From contig JAFZFH010000048.1 in NCBI GenBank assembly GCA_017555965.1, forward strand, positions 1-64,000: a stretch of 64,000 nucleotides of DNA, read 5' to 3'. A program made the position numbers and the translations under genes. The notes under the pieces are model-generated. The model had not been told where the DNA came from, made no database searches, and saw nothing but the letters and a program-made list of their open reading frames with translations. Positions within the stretch are counted from its first letter, which is position 1. Every line of letters starts with the position of its first letter. Source of the stretch: Bacteroidales bacterium (GTDB taxonomy: Bacteria; Bacteroidota; Bacteroidia; Bacteroidales; UBA932). This document shows, in pieces, positions 58,601 to 63,354 of the stretch.

Positions 58601-61062
58601 GCATCGTCTATGCTCAAGAAATCATATGGACTTGCGAATTCCAGTTTTCCGGTTTCTGCATCACGAATAATGATACTCTCGTCGGCGTTGCTGCGATCAA
58701 CGGTCTTGCCGTCTTCCTGCATTGCGATGTTGCCGTTCACAACGTATACCTTCCTGTCAGTTGTTAGCGTAGCAGGGTGGATAAATCCGTCATGGTGTAC
58801 GTGCGAGTCTATCTGTCGATTGCTTGCCTCAACCCTGCTTGCAATATCGTCTTTGACATGCTGAATCATACCTTCGTAGGTTGCTTTCGCGTTGGCGTAA
58901 TCCATTACCCAGCCTATGAAGTTGTCATGAGCGCCGTTTTCAATAAGTTTTTCTATGTATGCTACTGGATTGCCTATATGCGCATCGACATCTGCATCGT
59001 CTTCAAGGCCGAATTGCAAACGGATGATGTCTTTCTGTCGTTCATACATATTCTTTGCATCGTTGAGTTCCTGCGGCTCTGATAGATCATATCCGTTATC
59101 GAATGAAGTCTCAAGATCAGTTTCGACGCTGTTTGGGTTTTCCATGTGCTTTTTCTCGTCGCCTTTCTGAGCGCCTTTGTATTTCTGAACAGCTGCAGCG
59201 TAGTCGAGAACTGCACGTTTCTTGTCTTCTGTTATGTCATGGTTTGTCATGATGTCCACAAGGAATGGCGTCGCCTCTTCTGTTCCTGCATAAAGCACGT
59301 CGTGAATAGGCTTCCATTCCTCTTCGCCGAACAAAGCTGAGCCGGCAGAGTCCGCGCTGTTCATCTTTCGCTTATTGATATATTTGCCACCTACATAGCC
59401 AAGTGTCTTTGCTGAGCTGATTGTGCCACCGAGAAGGGCTACGCCAAGGAATGTATCTATATTTTGATCCAGATTGAATACTCCGGTTCCCTCGGCTGCG
59501 TCAAAAGTCATATCTCCTACAACAATGGAATTCATAATGTTTCCAACAACCTCTTCCGCATATTCGCCTATGACTCCGTTCCACTGCGAATGCTTTTCAA
59601 AGTCGGCTACGAGCTTGCCGAAATCGCTCATTGAGACATCGTCGATGAACTGATTAACCTTTCCGAGTCCTATTTTGTCAAGACCTTTACTTACTCCCTT
59701 TCCGACTACGCCAAGCACAGGTGCGAAGTAGTTACCGACCATCTCGGAGTAGTTCTCTATCGTAGTTCCGGCAAATGCTTTAGCGAATGCCGTGCCGACA
59801 TCGTCTCCCTCTGTGTGTCCTACGAAAGCGCTCTGACCGTCCTCGTCTGTGTCGAATTGAATATGTCCTGCTGCACGCTCTGTTGCGTCAGCAAGTGTTC
59901 TGACGGAGCCTGTGGTCGCCGCCATTGTTGCAGCACCGGCTATGTCACCTGCAACACGTGTTGCCGTCTTTGCGGCTGCGAGTTTGCCAGCATTCTTCTT
60001 TATAGCCTGCTTGCCAAATCTTTCAATAGCATATCTTGTGAGTTGGCTCTGGGCGGACTTACCCATGCTGGCAGCGGGATTGATGCACATTTCAATCATG
60101 AAAGGAATACTTTCTGCAGTTACCTTCCCTGCTTTGTATCCTCTTCCGACCTGCGACCCAAAATAGGCATTTGTCGCCAATTCTACGGCTTTTGCATCAA
60201 GCATAGCCTGCTGTTCGTCTGTGAGCTTTTGTCCGTTGTCGTATGCTCTCAATGCTGCATAGAGGGTAGAAGCGTCTTCCATTTCGGACATACCCATATC
60301 CCAATTTTCTATGTCAAATGTTTTCTGTCCGAATCCTCTGACTGCTCCGCCTGCGAATGATCTTTCAAGCCACTTACCGAAAGAGCCCTCTTGTGCATTG
60401 TGATCAGCTTCGGCTATAATGCGTTGAGCATTGGTCATTGCCCTTTGCGCAACTTTCAGGTTGGTGATACTCTTCTCTATATCAAGGTCTTCCTGATCAA
60501 GAGGAACTTCACTATGTCCTATGTCTCCGCCAGCGGGCCCTGTGGGGCTTCCGCCCGATGTTGCCAAGGCGTGTGATAGATTTGACCAAAAGCCTTTTGC
60601 TGCTGCTTTCTTTCTGTCGTTCACTTTCTTTGCAATCTGCCTACCTTGTGCTTCGTTCAACAAGGAATCAATCTTAGGTGCAAGCTCTGCAACCTGCTGG
60701 CGATTGGTCTGCTGCAGGAAATCCTCTCTATTCTTATATAGGGACGGGTTTGGTTCGTCGCCAAACATTGGGAACGAGCTGTCAGGTGCTATCTGTGCTG
60801 GGGTTTCTTTAGCCTGCGGTATTCCCGCCTCAACAGGCTTGCCAACAATAGGTTTAGTCGTCTCGATTGCCGGAGCCTGTTTCTCATAGCCGAGCTGCTT
60901 TGAGAAAGACTCGAAATCGCCGAAGTCGTAGTCCTTGCTCGTAGCATTGTAGAGCTTCTTTCTCTTTTCTTCATTGTCTATATCTACGCTGAATTGCTCG
61001 AAGGTGCCCAAGTCGTAATCTTGCGACAGGGCATCATACAATCTTTTTTTATTCTCGTTCAT
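43603..61062 (-). CDS. Giant polyvalent internal-virion protein, 5,819 aa
   Basis: One frame of 17.5 kb. Residues 2-58 hold a duplicated motif (KRLYDALSQDYDLGTFEQFS / KKLYNATSKDYDFGDFESFS). Then an Ala/Gly-rich region (200-560). Around 1520-1690 is a protein-kinase-like polyvalent domain (VVYIDSEAERVIKVKD); around 1700-1840 an inorganic-pyrophosphatase-like domain (SIDGDHIDIFLSD); around 2690-2860 an N6-adenine methyltransferase (NPPF near 2757); around 3080-3800 a strawberry-notch-like SNF2 helicase (GDQTGVGKGR near 3107, DESH near 3267); near 4715 a zinc-protease-like HEVVGH; and from about 5200 an LPD38-like end with membrane-like helices. Such proteins are packaged and injected to protect and establish phage DNA. 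Three other ORFs lie within it. Confidence 0.85.
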   Translation of the reverse strand: MNENKKRLYDALSQDYDLGTFEQFSVDIDNEEKRKKLYNATSKDYDFGDFESFSKQLGYEKQAPAIETTKPIVGKPVEAGIPQAKETPAQIAPDSSFPMFGDEPNPSLYKNREDFLQQTNRQQVAELAPKIDSLLNEAQGRQIAKKVNDRKKAAAKGFWSNLSHALATSGGSPTGPAGGDIGHSEVPLDQEDLDIEKSITNLKVAQRAMTNAQRIIAEADHNAQEGSFGKWLERSFAGGAVRGFGQKTFDIENWDMGMSEMEDASTLYAALRAYDNGQKLTDEQQAMLDAKAVELATNAYFGSQVGRGYKAGKVTAESIPFMIEMCINPAASMGKSAQSQLTRYAIERFGKQAIKKNAGKLAAAKTATRVAGDIAGAATMAATTGSVRTLADATERAAGHIQFDTDEDGQSAFVGHTEGDDVGTAFAKAFAGTTIENYSEMVGNYFAPVLGVVGKGVSKGLDKIGLGKVNQFIDDVSMSDFGKLVADFEKHSQWNGVIGEYAEEVVGNIMNSIVVGDMTFDAAEGTGVFNLDQNIDTFLGVALLGGTISSAKTLGYVGGKYINKRKMNSADSAGSALFGEEEWKPIHDVLYAGTEEATPFLVDIMTNHDITEDKKRAVLDYAAAVQKYKGAQKGDEKKHMENPNSVETDLETSFDNGYDLSEPQELNDAKNMYERQKDIIRLQFGLEDDADVDAHIGNPVAYIEKLIENGAHDNFIGWVMDYANAKATYEGMIQHVKDDIASRVEASNRQIDSHVHHDGFIHPATLTTDRKVYVVNGNIAMQEDGKTVDRSNADESIIIRDAETGKLEFASPYDFLSIDDAVDATQEKEAMRQQIMQTYAQEAANKIDGILPFNLGDVYNGIDEQGIPHTITIVTDVNGVHDNGDGTVNVIIDATPATLPKEQVQTMTNASNLARLSEYEKQKEAKKEAAIAQQNQPTKRIYEFNDQITIRNENGEPVRGQITAPFNEADGKYEVYTEQPINGNRVNLLTPEELDTIIVQHNGEDIEAAEPMSVKETSSTADKADEPQSAISRIPVNEHGDQIFEQAPIEDSWAALVEMNEGDEAEAIDTAQIMANNAKRELDKAMKQKPKGGSSVSEIQQAKAAQKANIKRLQEQVNYWNNVAGYKAAQEKAAEEEAKRQRNLRLAEARRIQQQKGRYSEEDKALGDYLDFRDYVMRTLARGGMKLKWSDDSNGVSKGLAGHLGFKGNQSEMAKRIWMLNNEEGMYPQAAAEALLQGYAETFGATDGYAEDVTNVSSMDALSELLDVVLTHGNSHRGMFEAAAERRNEIERDMDDYAEGLMQHNLEMEAEAHGMTTDEWQSYLDSFSIYMQEADNMADEEFNSIFVELYQQQDYDNGRAGDGVRHTIHEGQRPENRDTDSSEMVHGEEPDYSGAVYQSAEEQEEPPIFEQSGFSHVPPTETIGEYEEIGDLPEAYEQQTHEHHAEKTAAAVGSDNDEQREADGTGVAHDSTGKVSRTGDRGDIRMFEEGLAAQHNDNSEYSERDRREAESKRLVSIAKRNGMFVPHEETRQFGEKHPKRTGESVVYIDSEAERVIKVKDPYAKSAMKAGVEAEDAIYEHIIHNLLFPETAYTFEGISEQFGEVRIILSQDLITTYGQPTKEQITEALAARGLQPETKYSFGNDLVSVTDVEGDNALLGEDGTVYFIDPIIRFKKPVKQLIDLLSIAKARTEVNTNPTEAQKEAGNYRMGHVKIDGLDITIENPKGSIRRGTSKTGKKWETEMANDYGYIKGSQSIDGDHIDIFLSDNPTEGNVYVIDQINPDTQQFDEHKVMYGFNSAEKAEAAYLANYEKGWKGLGTITEVSKDEFKKWLESSHRKTKPFSEYKNIKATAGQNAGEDSNEHLFNLADWHEGDIVKDYYTKVLYRIKKHSRNGVTTIAEIDFDGTEVSTKTMNSYNNRRYELVDTDQRTYTAPDKTDSERESGITLSQIQAAIRPVTNEIVKGITLKRRGELYDELMRTLPDDMIEAIMNVRGSINVDATYAAKKEHERRLKEHHSVLKSDESVPEAVKSVPKAAVSVLNQGYSVEPAQYTTKRGKVLDMHLVKFDEELREGVKRVVKGYAKELKGWWDKEKGGFMMRSEEDAKKLADYALDAQAQEPVSMADLLSVTDGDVAFIQPKKAEEPTVNTEEKTPKWRYTVSVDRRSGYTAISREDVSGIYPIGDDHFNYSANTPEEMLDILRNPLNGMQDALKEVEAALENRIKIREFDRIIREDGGFNGFKVGEKVMYQGKEVAIHDFEEYGDHRPVLDTGLAPILYVVGNWDEVSKIDTPPIKPKRVNVESLLGELKEKGEAKLSDHTEDKQAELVLSSFGQELTTKDGKQKIRIKQTDGTKRTAVVDVNTTSVGGENLQMSFEDVAEILQSENWEAPKPNPSGNKLVTDERYAELRERMRKKLGGQMNMGIDPEILAIGTEMAVYHIEKGARKFIDYAKNMIEDLGDMIRPYLKAFYNGARELPEMTDSGLADEMTPYDEVRAFDLSSFGKSSPDAFAAAEQVVKEQEVEQQAEIAAETIKKARPASNKSKKNDVTSQPESAGLFDEAFAEADNAEIEAQRRFAQTVTSDMLTALDNDVKPYRSILDIRKRASGVGMEVDNEGRSDILLQELVEDGLVRAARTIIGKHGRVSRKSFDLICKLYEMQPTIAARSSNRIKMQQYSTPLPMAWVANRFAMANKSDGKVLEPTAGNGMLVFTVPVEQVHANELDETRLANLREQGFAQVTQHDAVEPFEGGKQYDVVIANPPFGKREAIEYDGKMIGGLDPQITLNALSSMKDDGRAAIIIGGNMEYASNGAIKGMKAFFTYLYDHYNVKGVVDMDGRMYARQGTTFPTRMILIEGRRSEEERAQTAVYPPVEGAAIRKAESFDELYDIIDVLLKSNDKTNGTEILRSQGGRPQPDTDGSRRNTDGAGHNRQPAKDDEGTSRAGGRGRAGLERDAQERQKPVLGERRQNVAAGKTGNRAGTAGEPRNVGGRPEQRAVGNGTQPVDGLDVQPSRLGLKQESKKRGLSEEKLPYRPHNTAFSLESVAPAAMVEAMDNVLTQIEAKHGSIDEFVKNELGYETLSETHLALAAEQMDSVAMAIYQMKQGQALIIGDQTGVGKGRQMAALIRWAVRRGEKPIFITQKADLFSDIYRDLVDIGSGDLVPFIFNSPSAKENKGEMVDVNGNIVYKGLSDAAMKKVMESGVLPDEYDFAVLTYSQVNTGDAVSQQEADNAAKSAGRRAKKSKSAKEGKATPKATFLRSIAENNYIFLDESHTAAGSSNTGMYLQSIIRSAKAVTFASATFAKRPDTMPLYAIRTAMSQAKVEPDKLISIIEKGGVTLQEIMSRELTNAGQMVRRERDMAGVVTDWKTINDPETVRRARENYDSTIAAFNAIIKFQEDYVKPMIANLDAELAVYAESAGIKRGTNKLGVENVPFASKTYNYTKQLMLALKVEAIANEVEAEIKAGRHPVIALESTMESNIKDYTVGEVISEPTFSASLLRGLDTVMQYTVKDENGKERHERYTPSQLGSAGEKAYYELQEFIKQSTTGIFISPLDAIIERLREKGYKVGELTGRDMYVEHDDSGRVVVRKRTDKDKKRMQRDFNSGKLDVLILNKSASTGISLHASEKFSDQRQRSMIIAQPLSDINDYMQMIGRIDRTGQVHRGYYINLGLPVPAENRFLMMLSTKLKSLNANTTTSQDSESNDVEAPDLLNKYGSQVVVEYLRDNIDIYEKMGAPLKKGAQGGGSVSSNDLDEYKAQEDDARRVTGYVALLTTKEQEDFYDDVVRRYNELIKYLNDTGNNDLKITVMPLKAKTIERRVSSEGIDPNGDNPFARNSFVERVEMDVLRKPMKAEEVRKTIEQVNKSMNPDDYRQTIIDTILTEDEARLAAEDRRYEKAKEKAAEDIAKQAEKINRQQKRSEEEKLTAIASYTQETNDKIEEKHSDNIARINANSDQLMRRLRMFSVGRSYLVPENLESMIFDFASPAIFCGYKAKESKITASTTFAVFATLDGRRRVEVKLSQIGALDSIKRTTDLNWDTAQNTTLENWDSQIPNETRKEGYIMTGNILQAIADTQDEYGGYPGQLISYTDIDGNIHDGILMPDKWNASMLKTSGAPLISLLRQIKNFTPVESHDGKVMISGSKWAEMFYLTVPKTKKDGAKFFENKAILKAVHSHGFYPYRGQLRADITIDNIETVVKELSKLGVKVKEEPEQDNNRYRDSEENNSHSFSPSEIAGMETPILHSKGSFKNFNEAEKWARTNLQGKSEINEFTGERISIGRDSVDKMLSKKAHEQSVSIPVHLAALQSVLDFIRTGIPAEIHADKKGGDFDIMRLYNAFETEGVLYRVKSTVKRVRQGDKYYTYEVQEMELIEERQSSWKGEGETPNNPDSSINSITGAKLLKGVKKTNSESLILPEEAENERYRIRENEPPVNTGIGYKVFYLKNGKLYPPMVANPEGADTPTGVWLDADAAPVSGQSKTGRPQVKAGGKGTQGGGGQLSYRPGWHLGEIPYALQFNRLDSETGERELFPKDFVWAEVEYANDVDYQQEAMSYGYTENGNFRHSYAGLPRVPENGAYTYRTNPNPETDPWIITGAMKVNRLLTPTEVDEIVKEAGREPQKRQKGAITDEQIEKLNDEILRRNASTPEGMAEAANRLGDSLGVKVRIVSNANELTSDNASKQKRMRRSKGWFDTDSKEIVIVLPNNHSVADIESTVMHEVVGHMGLRALVGSKNFNDFLDAIFRYVSEDTRRKIVELSKSRNWDTREATEEYIAQLAEAGFKDRESRNIWEMIRDFFADMLSKAKIALGYHLNDNDLRYMLWRSYQMQKSHGAAAVAEDVVMRHKLGIGELRFRDSGPTPTSSGLARSIYEDAVRITNKEGKKTRTANIKHRLRESYQDSMLALKKLQEAIVAETGKTISHNENAYIAENRMSSQNRGQAEVYMRDFYKPLQDAVAELTKQGATYEDIVKYLIAKHGLERNLVFSKRDAEAEGGTWDGSVSEDYSGLTDLTGSKDNFTDLAEDMVNSFESSFNTTDLWSRINAATKETLRKSYESGLMTKETYKKVRDMFQNYIPLRGWDADVAANEYEYLSSSRPKLSPALKAAEGRKSIADDPIATIGYMAESSIIQGNRNLMKQKLLNFVLNNPTSLATVSEQWYVLDAATGNWEARNPKIPEDATADQVSDIVEQFEADMEALKATKQATKVRDGLRLGKHVTAYEGQEHCIRVKRGGKEFCIYINGNPRAAQAVNGLTNPDASDSSLRRWAQAVKSFMARMFTSKNPAFVITNLFRDVIWAGTAVSVKEDKDYARQYTKNIGGAFIKVKLPVLLYKFKHCTLDMGNETERYFDEFIRNGGETGFTELNTVEDYKRDIERFLKEANANGVAKIPQKTWRGLWNGIEFMNRCAEDTTRFMVYMTSRQMGRSVADSVYDAKEITVNFNKKGSGGFGSSVMNFAYIFFNATIQSLANFGKMLYHHPVKTTMALSTFTMAGMLTPLLAVAMQAMFGDDDENSYWDLPEWVRRNNLVFFVPWSKNGYFTIPLPHELRPFFGMGELAFSCLAGKEEAEDAIGKAVQGFSGLLPLDYTGNAGNIAVNFTPTIAQPFAQIVVNKDYFGKPIYKKNDYNKLDPEWTKAYKGTSALLVNATKWLNDITGGDNVKSGVIDLNPALIEHLFESYLGGVGKTLNKGAKTFSMLWNEDMREWRNVPIASSFYQEAEERTTGSQLNREYFDYKEDHDEIEHRISGYKKQIKMGAMEYAEILNGFMQTPEFKRYVELKGYVNAVSKLNSNLKYADKTQREEIEQRISEIKQMLVDELHKDEE
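52020..52397 (-). CDS. Nested ORF in +1 frame of the giant gene, 125 aa
   Basis: Same strand, shifted frame. The protein looks genuine: acidic, balanced, with helices (KFYVAKEGDLNLTLTDHDG, EQDIIDNLRRMMRVQAEQEG, LESLEMSEEDLNNELWEMGL). A start at the inner Met (52367) is also possible. Over this stretch the giant protein itself is low-complexity Arg/Gly/Asp (SRRNTDGAGHNRQPAKDDEG), the pattern expected if the overlapping frame is under selection. Function unknown. Confidence 0.5.
   Translation of the reverse strand: MYYSNLTIRQMEQKFYVAKEGDLNLTLTDHDGILTEQDIIDNLRRMMRVQAEQEGEEEPDWRETLRNARSLYWENEDRMLQLARPGTELVPLESLEMSEEDLNNELWEMGLSQWMDWTFNQADWD
56517..56732 (-). CDS. Nested ORF in +1 frame of the giant gene, 71 aa
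   Basis: MQKKQQQPLDQIMMSNGKQT, then AQEWLMTQPEKYHELATEAI and STAREIDAKRNPKGW. Helical, with good hydrophobic spacing. It lies 42 nt after the 74-aa nested ORF in the same frame, and the giant frame here is a hydrophilic linker (DSTGKVSRTGDRGDIRMFEE). The two may be one transcription and translation pair. Confidence 0.45.
   Translation of the reverse strand: MQKKQQQPLDQIMMSNGKQTAQEWLMTQPEKYHELATEAIYECLKKGWPLNIMTIQSTAREIDAKRNPKGW
56775..56999 (-). CDS. Nested ORF in +1 frame of the giant gene, 74 aa
   Basis: MTTVEQAMAFATQYMKDKDP, then TEIRTALKWCMEKNLITQEQ and FTKAQKSRKNLRSLSNRALA. Looks like a compact helical protein. Overlies a low-complexity Glu/Gln/Pro linker of the giant protein (EEQEEPPIFEQSGFSHVPPT). 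Same strand, +1 frame, ATG near the end of the preceding giant-protein segment. Confidence 0.45.
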   Translation of the reverse strand: MTTVEQAMAFATQYMKDKDPKTEIRTALKWCMEKNLITQEQFTKAQKSRKNLRSLSNRALAMYLRQKQLESMKK

Positions 61063-61072
61063 GTGTCTCTAA

Positions 61073-62272
61073 TTAGTTCATTGGGTTAGGCTTCTTGTAT
61101 CCCACGGGCTTCGGTGTGCCTTTAGGTACTTGAATACTCTGCTGTCCGTTGCTGTAATAATCATATTGCTCAGGATCATAGGACGGCTTTTGCGACGTCG
61201 GCTGCGATGGTTTTGGCACAGGCTTCTCTCCTGCGAGTTCACGGAGCGCATTTTGTGCATCAATGTTACCTTCGATATTTGCACCGATAGCAATGAGCAT
61301 TGCTTCAGGAGTTGGATCTTGATAACCTACGATGATATCCTGACCGGCGATGTCCTTACCTTTGATCGGAGCACCCTTTATTTGACTTCTGACGGCCTCC
61401 GGCAGCTTGTTGAATACATAAGATATATTCGCATTATTAAGGGCATCTTTCGGTATAGAAATACTACCCATTCCCTCTCCAAGAGCAAATGCAACTTTAT
61501 CCTTTGCCATTTCACGTGCAAGGCGCGCAGATTCATTCTTAAGTCTTGTAGCCGCCTGCTGAGACGAAACATTGAACTGCCTTACCTGTTCGTCAAATGT
61601 CTTCTGCCAGCGCTCTGCCTCCTGCTTAGTGCGTGCTTCATATCTTTCATCCTCAATCTTCTGACGTTCTGCAATGCGTCTCTGCTCGTCTTCGTATCGC
61701 TTGTCTGCAAGTTTATCGCGCTCGATCTGTCTTTTCCAATTCCTGCCGTCGCGCTCAACTGCGTCGTCCGCCTGCTGTGCCTGCATATAAGCAGAGACAT
61801 AAGCTGCTGTATTCTTCTTGCGCTCTGCATCCACTTTGTCCCATCGTTCGCGCAATTTGCCGGACATCGAATCCTTTGCATTATACATGCTGGGAGCGCC
61901 CTGTGTCGTGAAGTACAGATTTGACATTGCGCTTATACCGTCGCCGATAGCCGCAACAATGGAAGCGGTCTTGCGCTTCTTCCTTTCCTTTTCAAGCTCT
62001 TCTTCCGTTGGTGGCTTGTAGGGATTCATTTGCTGCATCATTTCGACATAAGTCAGCCTCTTCGGCTCTGCGGTTGTCGTCGCAGTTTCGGCTTGCCCTT
62101 GCGGCGCCACTACGGTCTTGACGGTTCCTTCCTGCTGCGAAAGCTGCGGAGTGGCTTTCTTTTCTTCCGTTCCTCCGTTCTGGAATGAAGTAGTCTTCAT
62201 GACTCCGCTCTGTGTATCCTCGGCGTCCTGTTGATTGAGGATAGCTTCGTACGTTCCTTTTTCTCCTGCCAT
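61073..62272 (-). CDS. Coiled-coil internal virion protein, 399 aa
   Basis: N-terminal Gln/Thr-rich linker (1-75), a small hydrophobic segment near 105-125, then a long charged coiled coil (KLADKRYEDEQRRIAERQKI) up to about 240 and a C-terminal domain with a Pro/Gln end. Comparable to ejection-type proteins encoded next to giant internal proteins. It is in the same unit as the giant gene, 11 nt before its start. Confidence 0.65.
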   Translation of the reverse strand: MAGEKGTYEAILNQQDAEDTQSGVMKTTSFQNGGTEEKKATPQLSQQEGTVKTVVAPQGQAETATTTAEPKRLTYVEMMQQMNPYKPPTEEELEKERKKRKTASIVAAIGDGISAMSNLYFTTQGAPSMYNAKDSMSGKLRERWDKVDAERKKNTAAYVSAYMQAQQADDAVERDGRNWKRQIERDKLADKRYEDEQRRIAERQKIEDERYEARTKQEAERWQKTFDEQVRQFNVSSQQAATRLKNESARLAREMAKDKVAFALGEGMGSISIPKDALNNANISYVFNKLPEAVRSQIKGAPIKGKDIAGQDIIVGYQDPTPEAMLIAIGANIEGNIDAQNALRELAGEKPVPKPSQPTSQKPSYDPEQYDYYSNGQQSIQVPKGTPKPVGYKKPNPMN

Positions 62273-62283
62273 AGCTCAATAGA

Positions 62284-62778
62284 TTAGAATCCGAGTTGTG
62301 CGATGTTACTTCCTACTGTAGCAAGACCCTGAACAGCGCTGGAGATAGCCTGAGCTTTTTGCGCTTCATTTTGGTTGAGCTGCTGATTGAATCCTGCTTC
62401 TTTTTCCTGATATGCTGCCTCGATGCTATCCTTGCGCGCGTCTGCCTGTGCTGCGATCTGACTTGTGGCTTCTGCAAGTGCGGCGTTGTTTGCAGCCTTT
62501 TCTGCAGCAACGGCTTCGGCTGTACCTCCCATGACGGCAGCACTTCCTGCGGCTGCCTTGTTGCGTTTCTTGATGCTTTCCTCGGTCATTGTGAGAAGCC
62601 TCTGCGCGTCTGCGCGCTGCGTGGCATCTTCATTATACCGACGGTCGTACCAGTTCTGGTTTTCACGCTTCTGCGTTTCGATATTCTCTTTGATTTTCTT
62701 CGCAGTTTTGGCGGCCTGTATGCCGCCGAAGATTGATCCTGCGGCTTGCATTCCTGCGCCGATGATTGAGCCTATCAT
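62284..62778 (-). CDS. Ala/Gln-rich internal virion or ejection protein, 164 aa
   Basis: Starts with a Gly/Ala-rich hydrophobic segment (MIGSIIGAGMQAAGSIFGGI), continues in long Ala/Gln/Lys helices (TAEAVAAEKAANNAALAEAT) and ends with another Gly/Ala stretch. This profile is common among small ejection proteins of podoviruses that form a channel through the envelope. First gene of the leftward virion unit after the divergent late promoters. Confidence 0.65.
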   Translation of the reverse strand: MIGSIIGAGMQAAGSIFGGIQAAKTAKKIKENIETQKRENQNWYDRRYNEDATQRADAQRLLTMTEESIKKRNKAAAGSAAVMGGTAEAVAAEKAANNAALAEATSQIAAQADARKDSIEAAYQEKEAGFNQQLNQNEAQKAQAISSAVQGLATVGSNIAQLGF

Positions 62779-62798
62779 ACTGACAATGAATTGAATTG

Positions 62799-62841
62799 TT
62801 AATACTTAAAATCCTGCGACCAAATTACGCGCTTATCTTCG
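62799..62841 (+). promoter_or_regulatory. Phage late promoter (member D, rightward)
   Basis: TTAATACTTAAAA (62799-62811), 22 nt, then TATCTTCG (62834-62841). Reads into the gene at 62866. It overlaps the leftward promoter, and the two upstream boxes face each other as an inverted repeat. Confidence 0.55.
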
Positions 62842-62862
62842 CAGTATCTTTTTAAGTATTAA
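62820..62862 (-). promoter_or_regulatory. Phage late promoter (member D, leftward)
   Basis: Minus strand: TTAATACTTAAAA (62850-62862), 22 nt, then TAATTTGG (62820-62827; one mismatch to TAnnTTTG). Reads into the ejection-protein gene at 62778 and through to the giant gene. Confidence 0.5.
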
Positions 62863-62865
62863 CGC

Positions 62866-63153
62866 ATGAAAGGGAAAAAGACAGGGGGCAGACAGAAGGG
62901 CACGCCCAACAAGATTACGTCAGATACAAAGGAGGCTATCGCCAACCTTTTGAACAACTATGCCATATCAGGCGATATGGAAAAGGATTTCAAAGCGATA
63001 AAGTCTGGCAAGGATAGATTGTATGTTGCAGAGAAGTTCGCTCAATACATTATACCAAAGCAACAGGCTATAACCGCAGAGGTTGGCGTCGATGTTCATG
63101 AACAGACAATAGAGGATAGACTTGTGGAGCTCTCCAAGGATCCAGAAGAATAA
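62866..63153 (+). CDS. Small basic DNA-binding-like protein (possible terminase small subunit), 95 aa
   Basis: N-terminus MKGKKTGGRQKGTPNKITSD is the basic Gly-rich start typical of many small phage DNA-binding or terminase-small-like proteins; the rest is helical (DTKEAIANLLNNYAISGDM, YVAEKFAQYIIPKQ) with an acidic tail. It is alone behind a late promoter, facing the integrase terminator. An alternative candidate for small terminase is at 38024. Confidence 0.55.
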   Translation: MKGKKTGGRQKGTPNKITSDTKEAIANLLNNYAISGDMEKDFKAIKSGKDRLYVAEKFAQYIIPKQQAITAEVGVDVHEQTIEDRLVELSKDPEE

Positions 63154-63212
63154 TCTACTTTTGTCTGTTTTAGACTTGTCAAAATTGGCAAATTCTACTT
63201 TTGACCAAAAAA

Positions 63213-63250
63213 GAAAGAGCCTTGCGAATAATATCGCGAGGCTCTCTTTC
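63213..63250. terminator. Terminator between late gene and integrase
   Basis: GAAAGAGCCT (63213-63222) pairs with AGGCTCTCTTTC (63239-63250) with an inner GCGA/TCGC helix and small loop. Between the plus gene at 62866 and the minus-strand integrase, with A-run before. Confidence 0.65.
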
Positions 63251-63254
63251 TGTA

Positions 63255-63326
63255 CAGTTTTGTACAAAAAGCGTGAAATAAGCACTGAAATTTGCGCTTA
63301 ATCTGTGCAGTTTTGTACAAATAAGC
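63255..63326. repeat. Two direct repeats next to the integrase
   Basis: CAGTTTTGTACAAAAAGC (63255-63272) and CAGTTTTGTACAAATAAGC (63308-63326). Each holds the inverted element TTGTACAA. They lie between the integrase stop and the terminator, a position where integrase arm or excisionase sites often occur. A longer inverted repeat AAATAAGC ... GCTTATTT (about 63319-63354) may terminate the integrase gene. Confidence 0.4.
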
Positions 63327-63354
63327 AAAAATGTCGTTTCGGCTATGCTTATTT

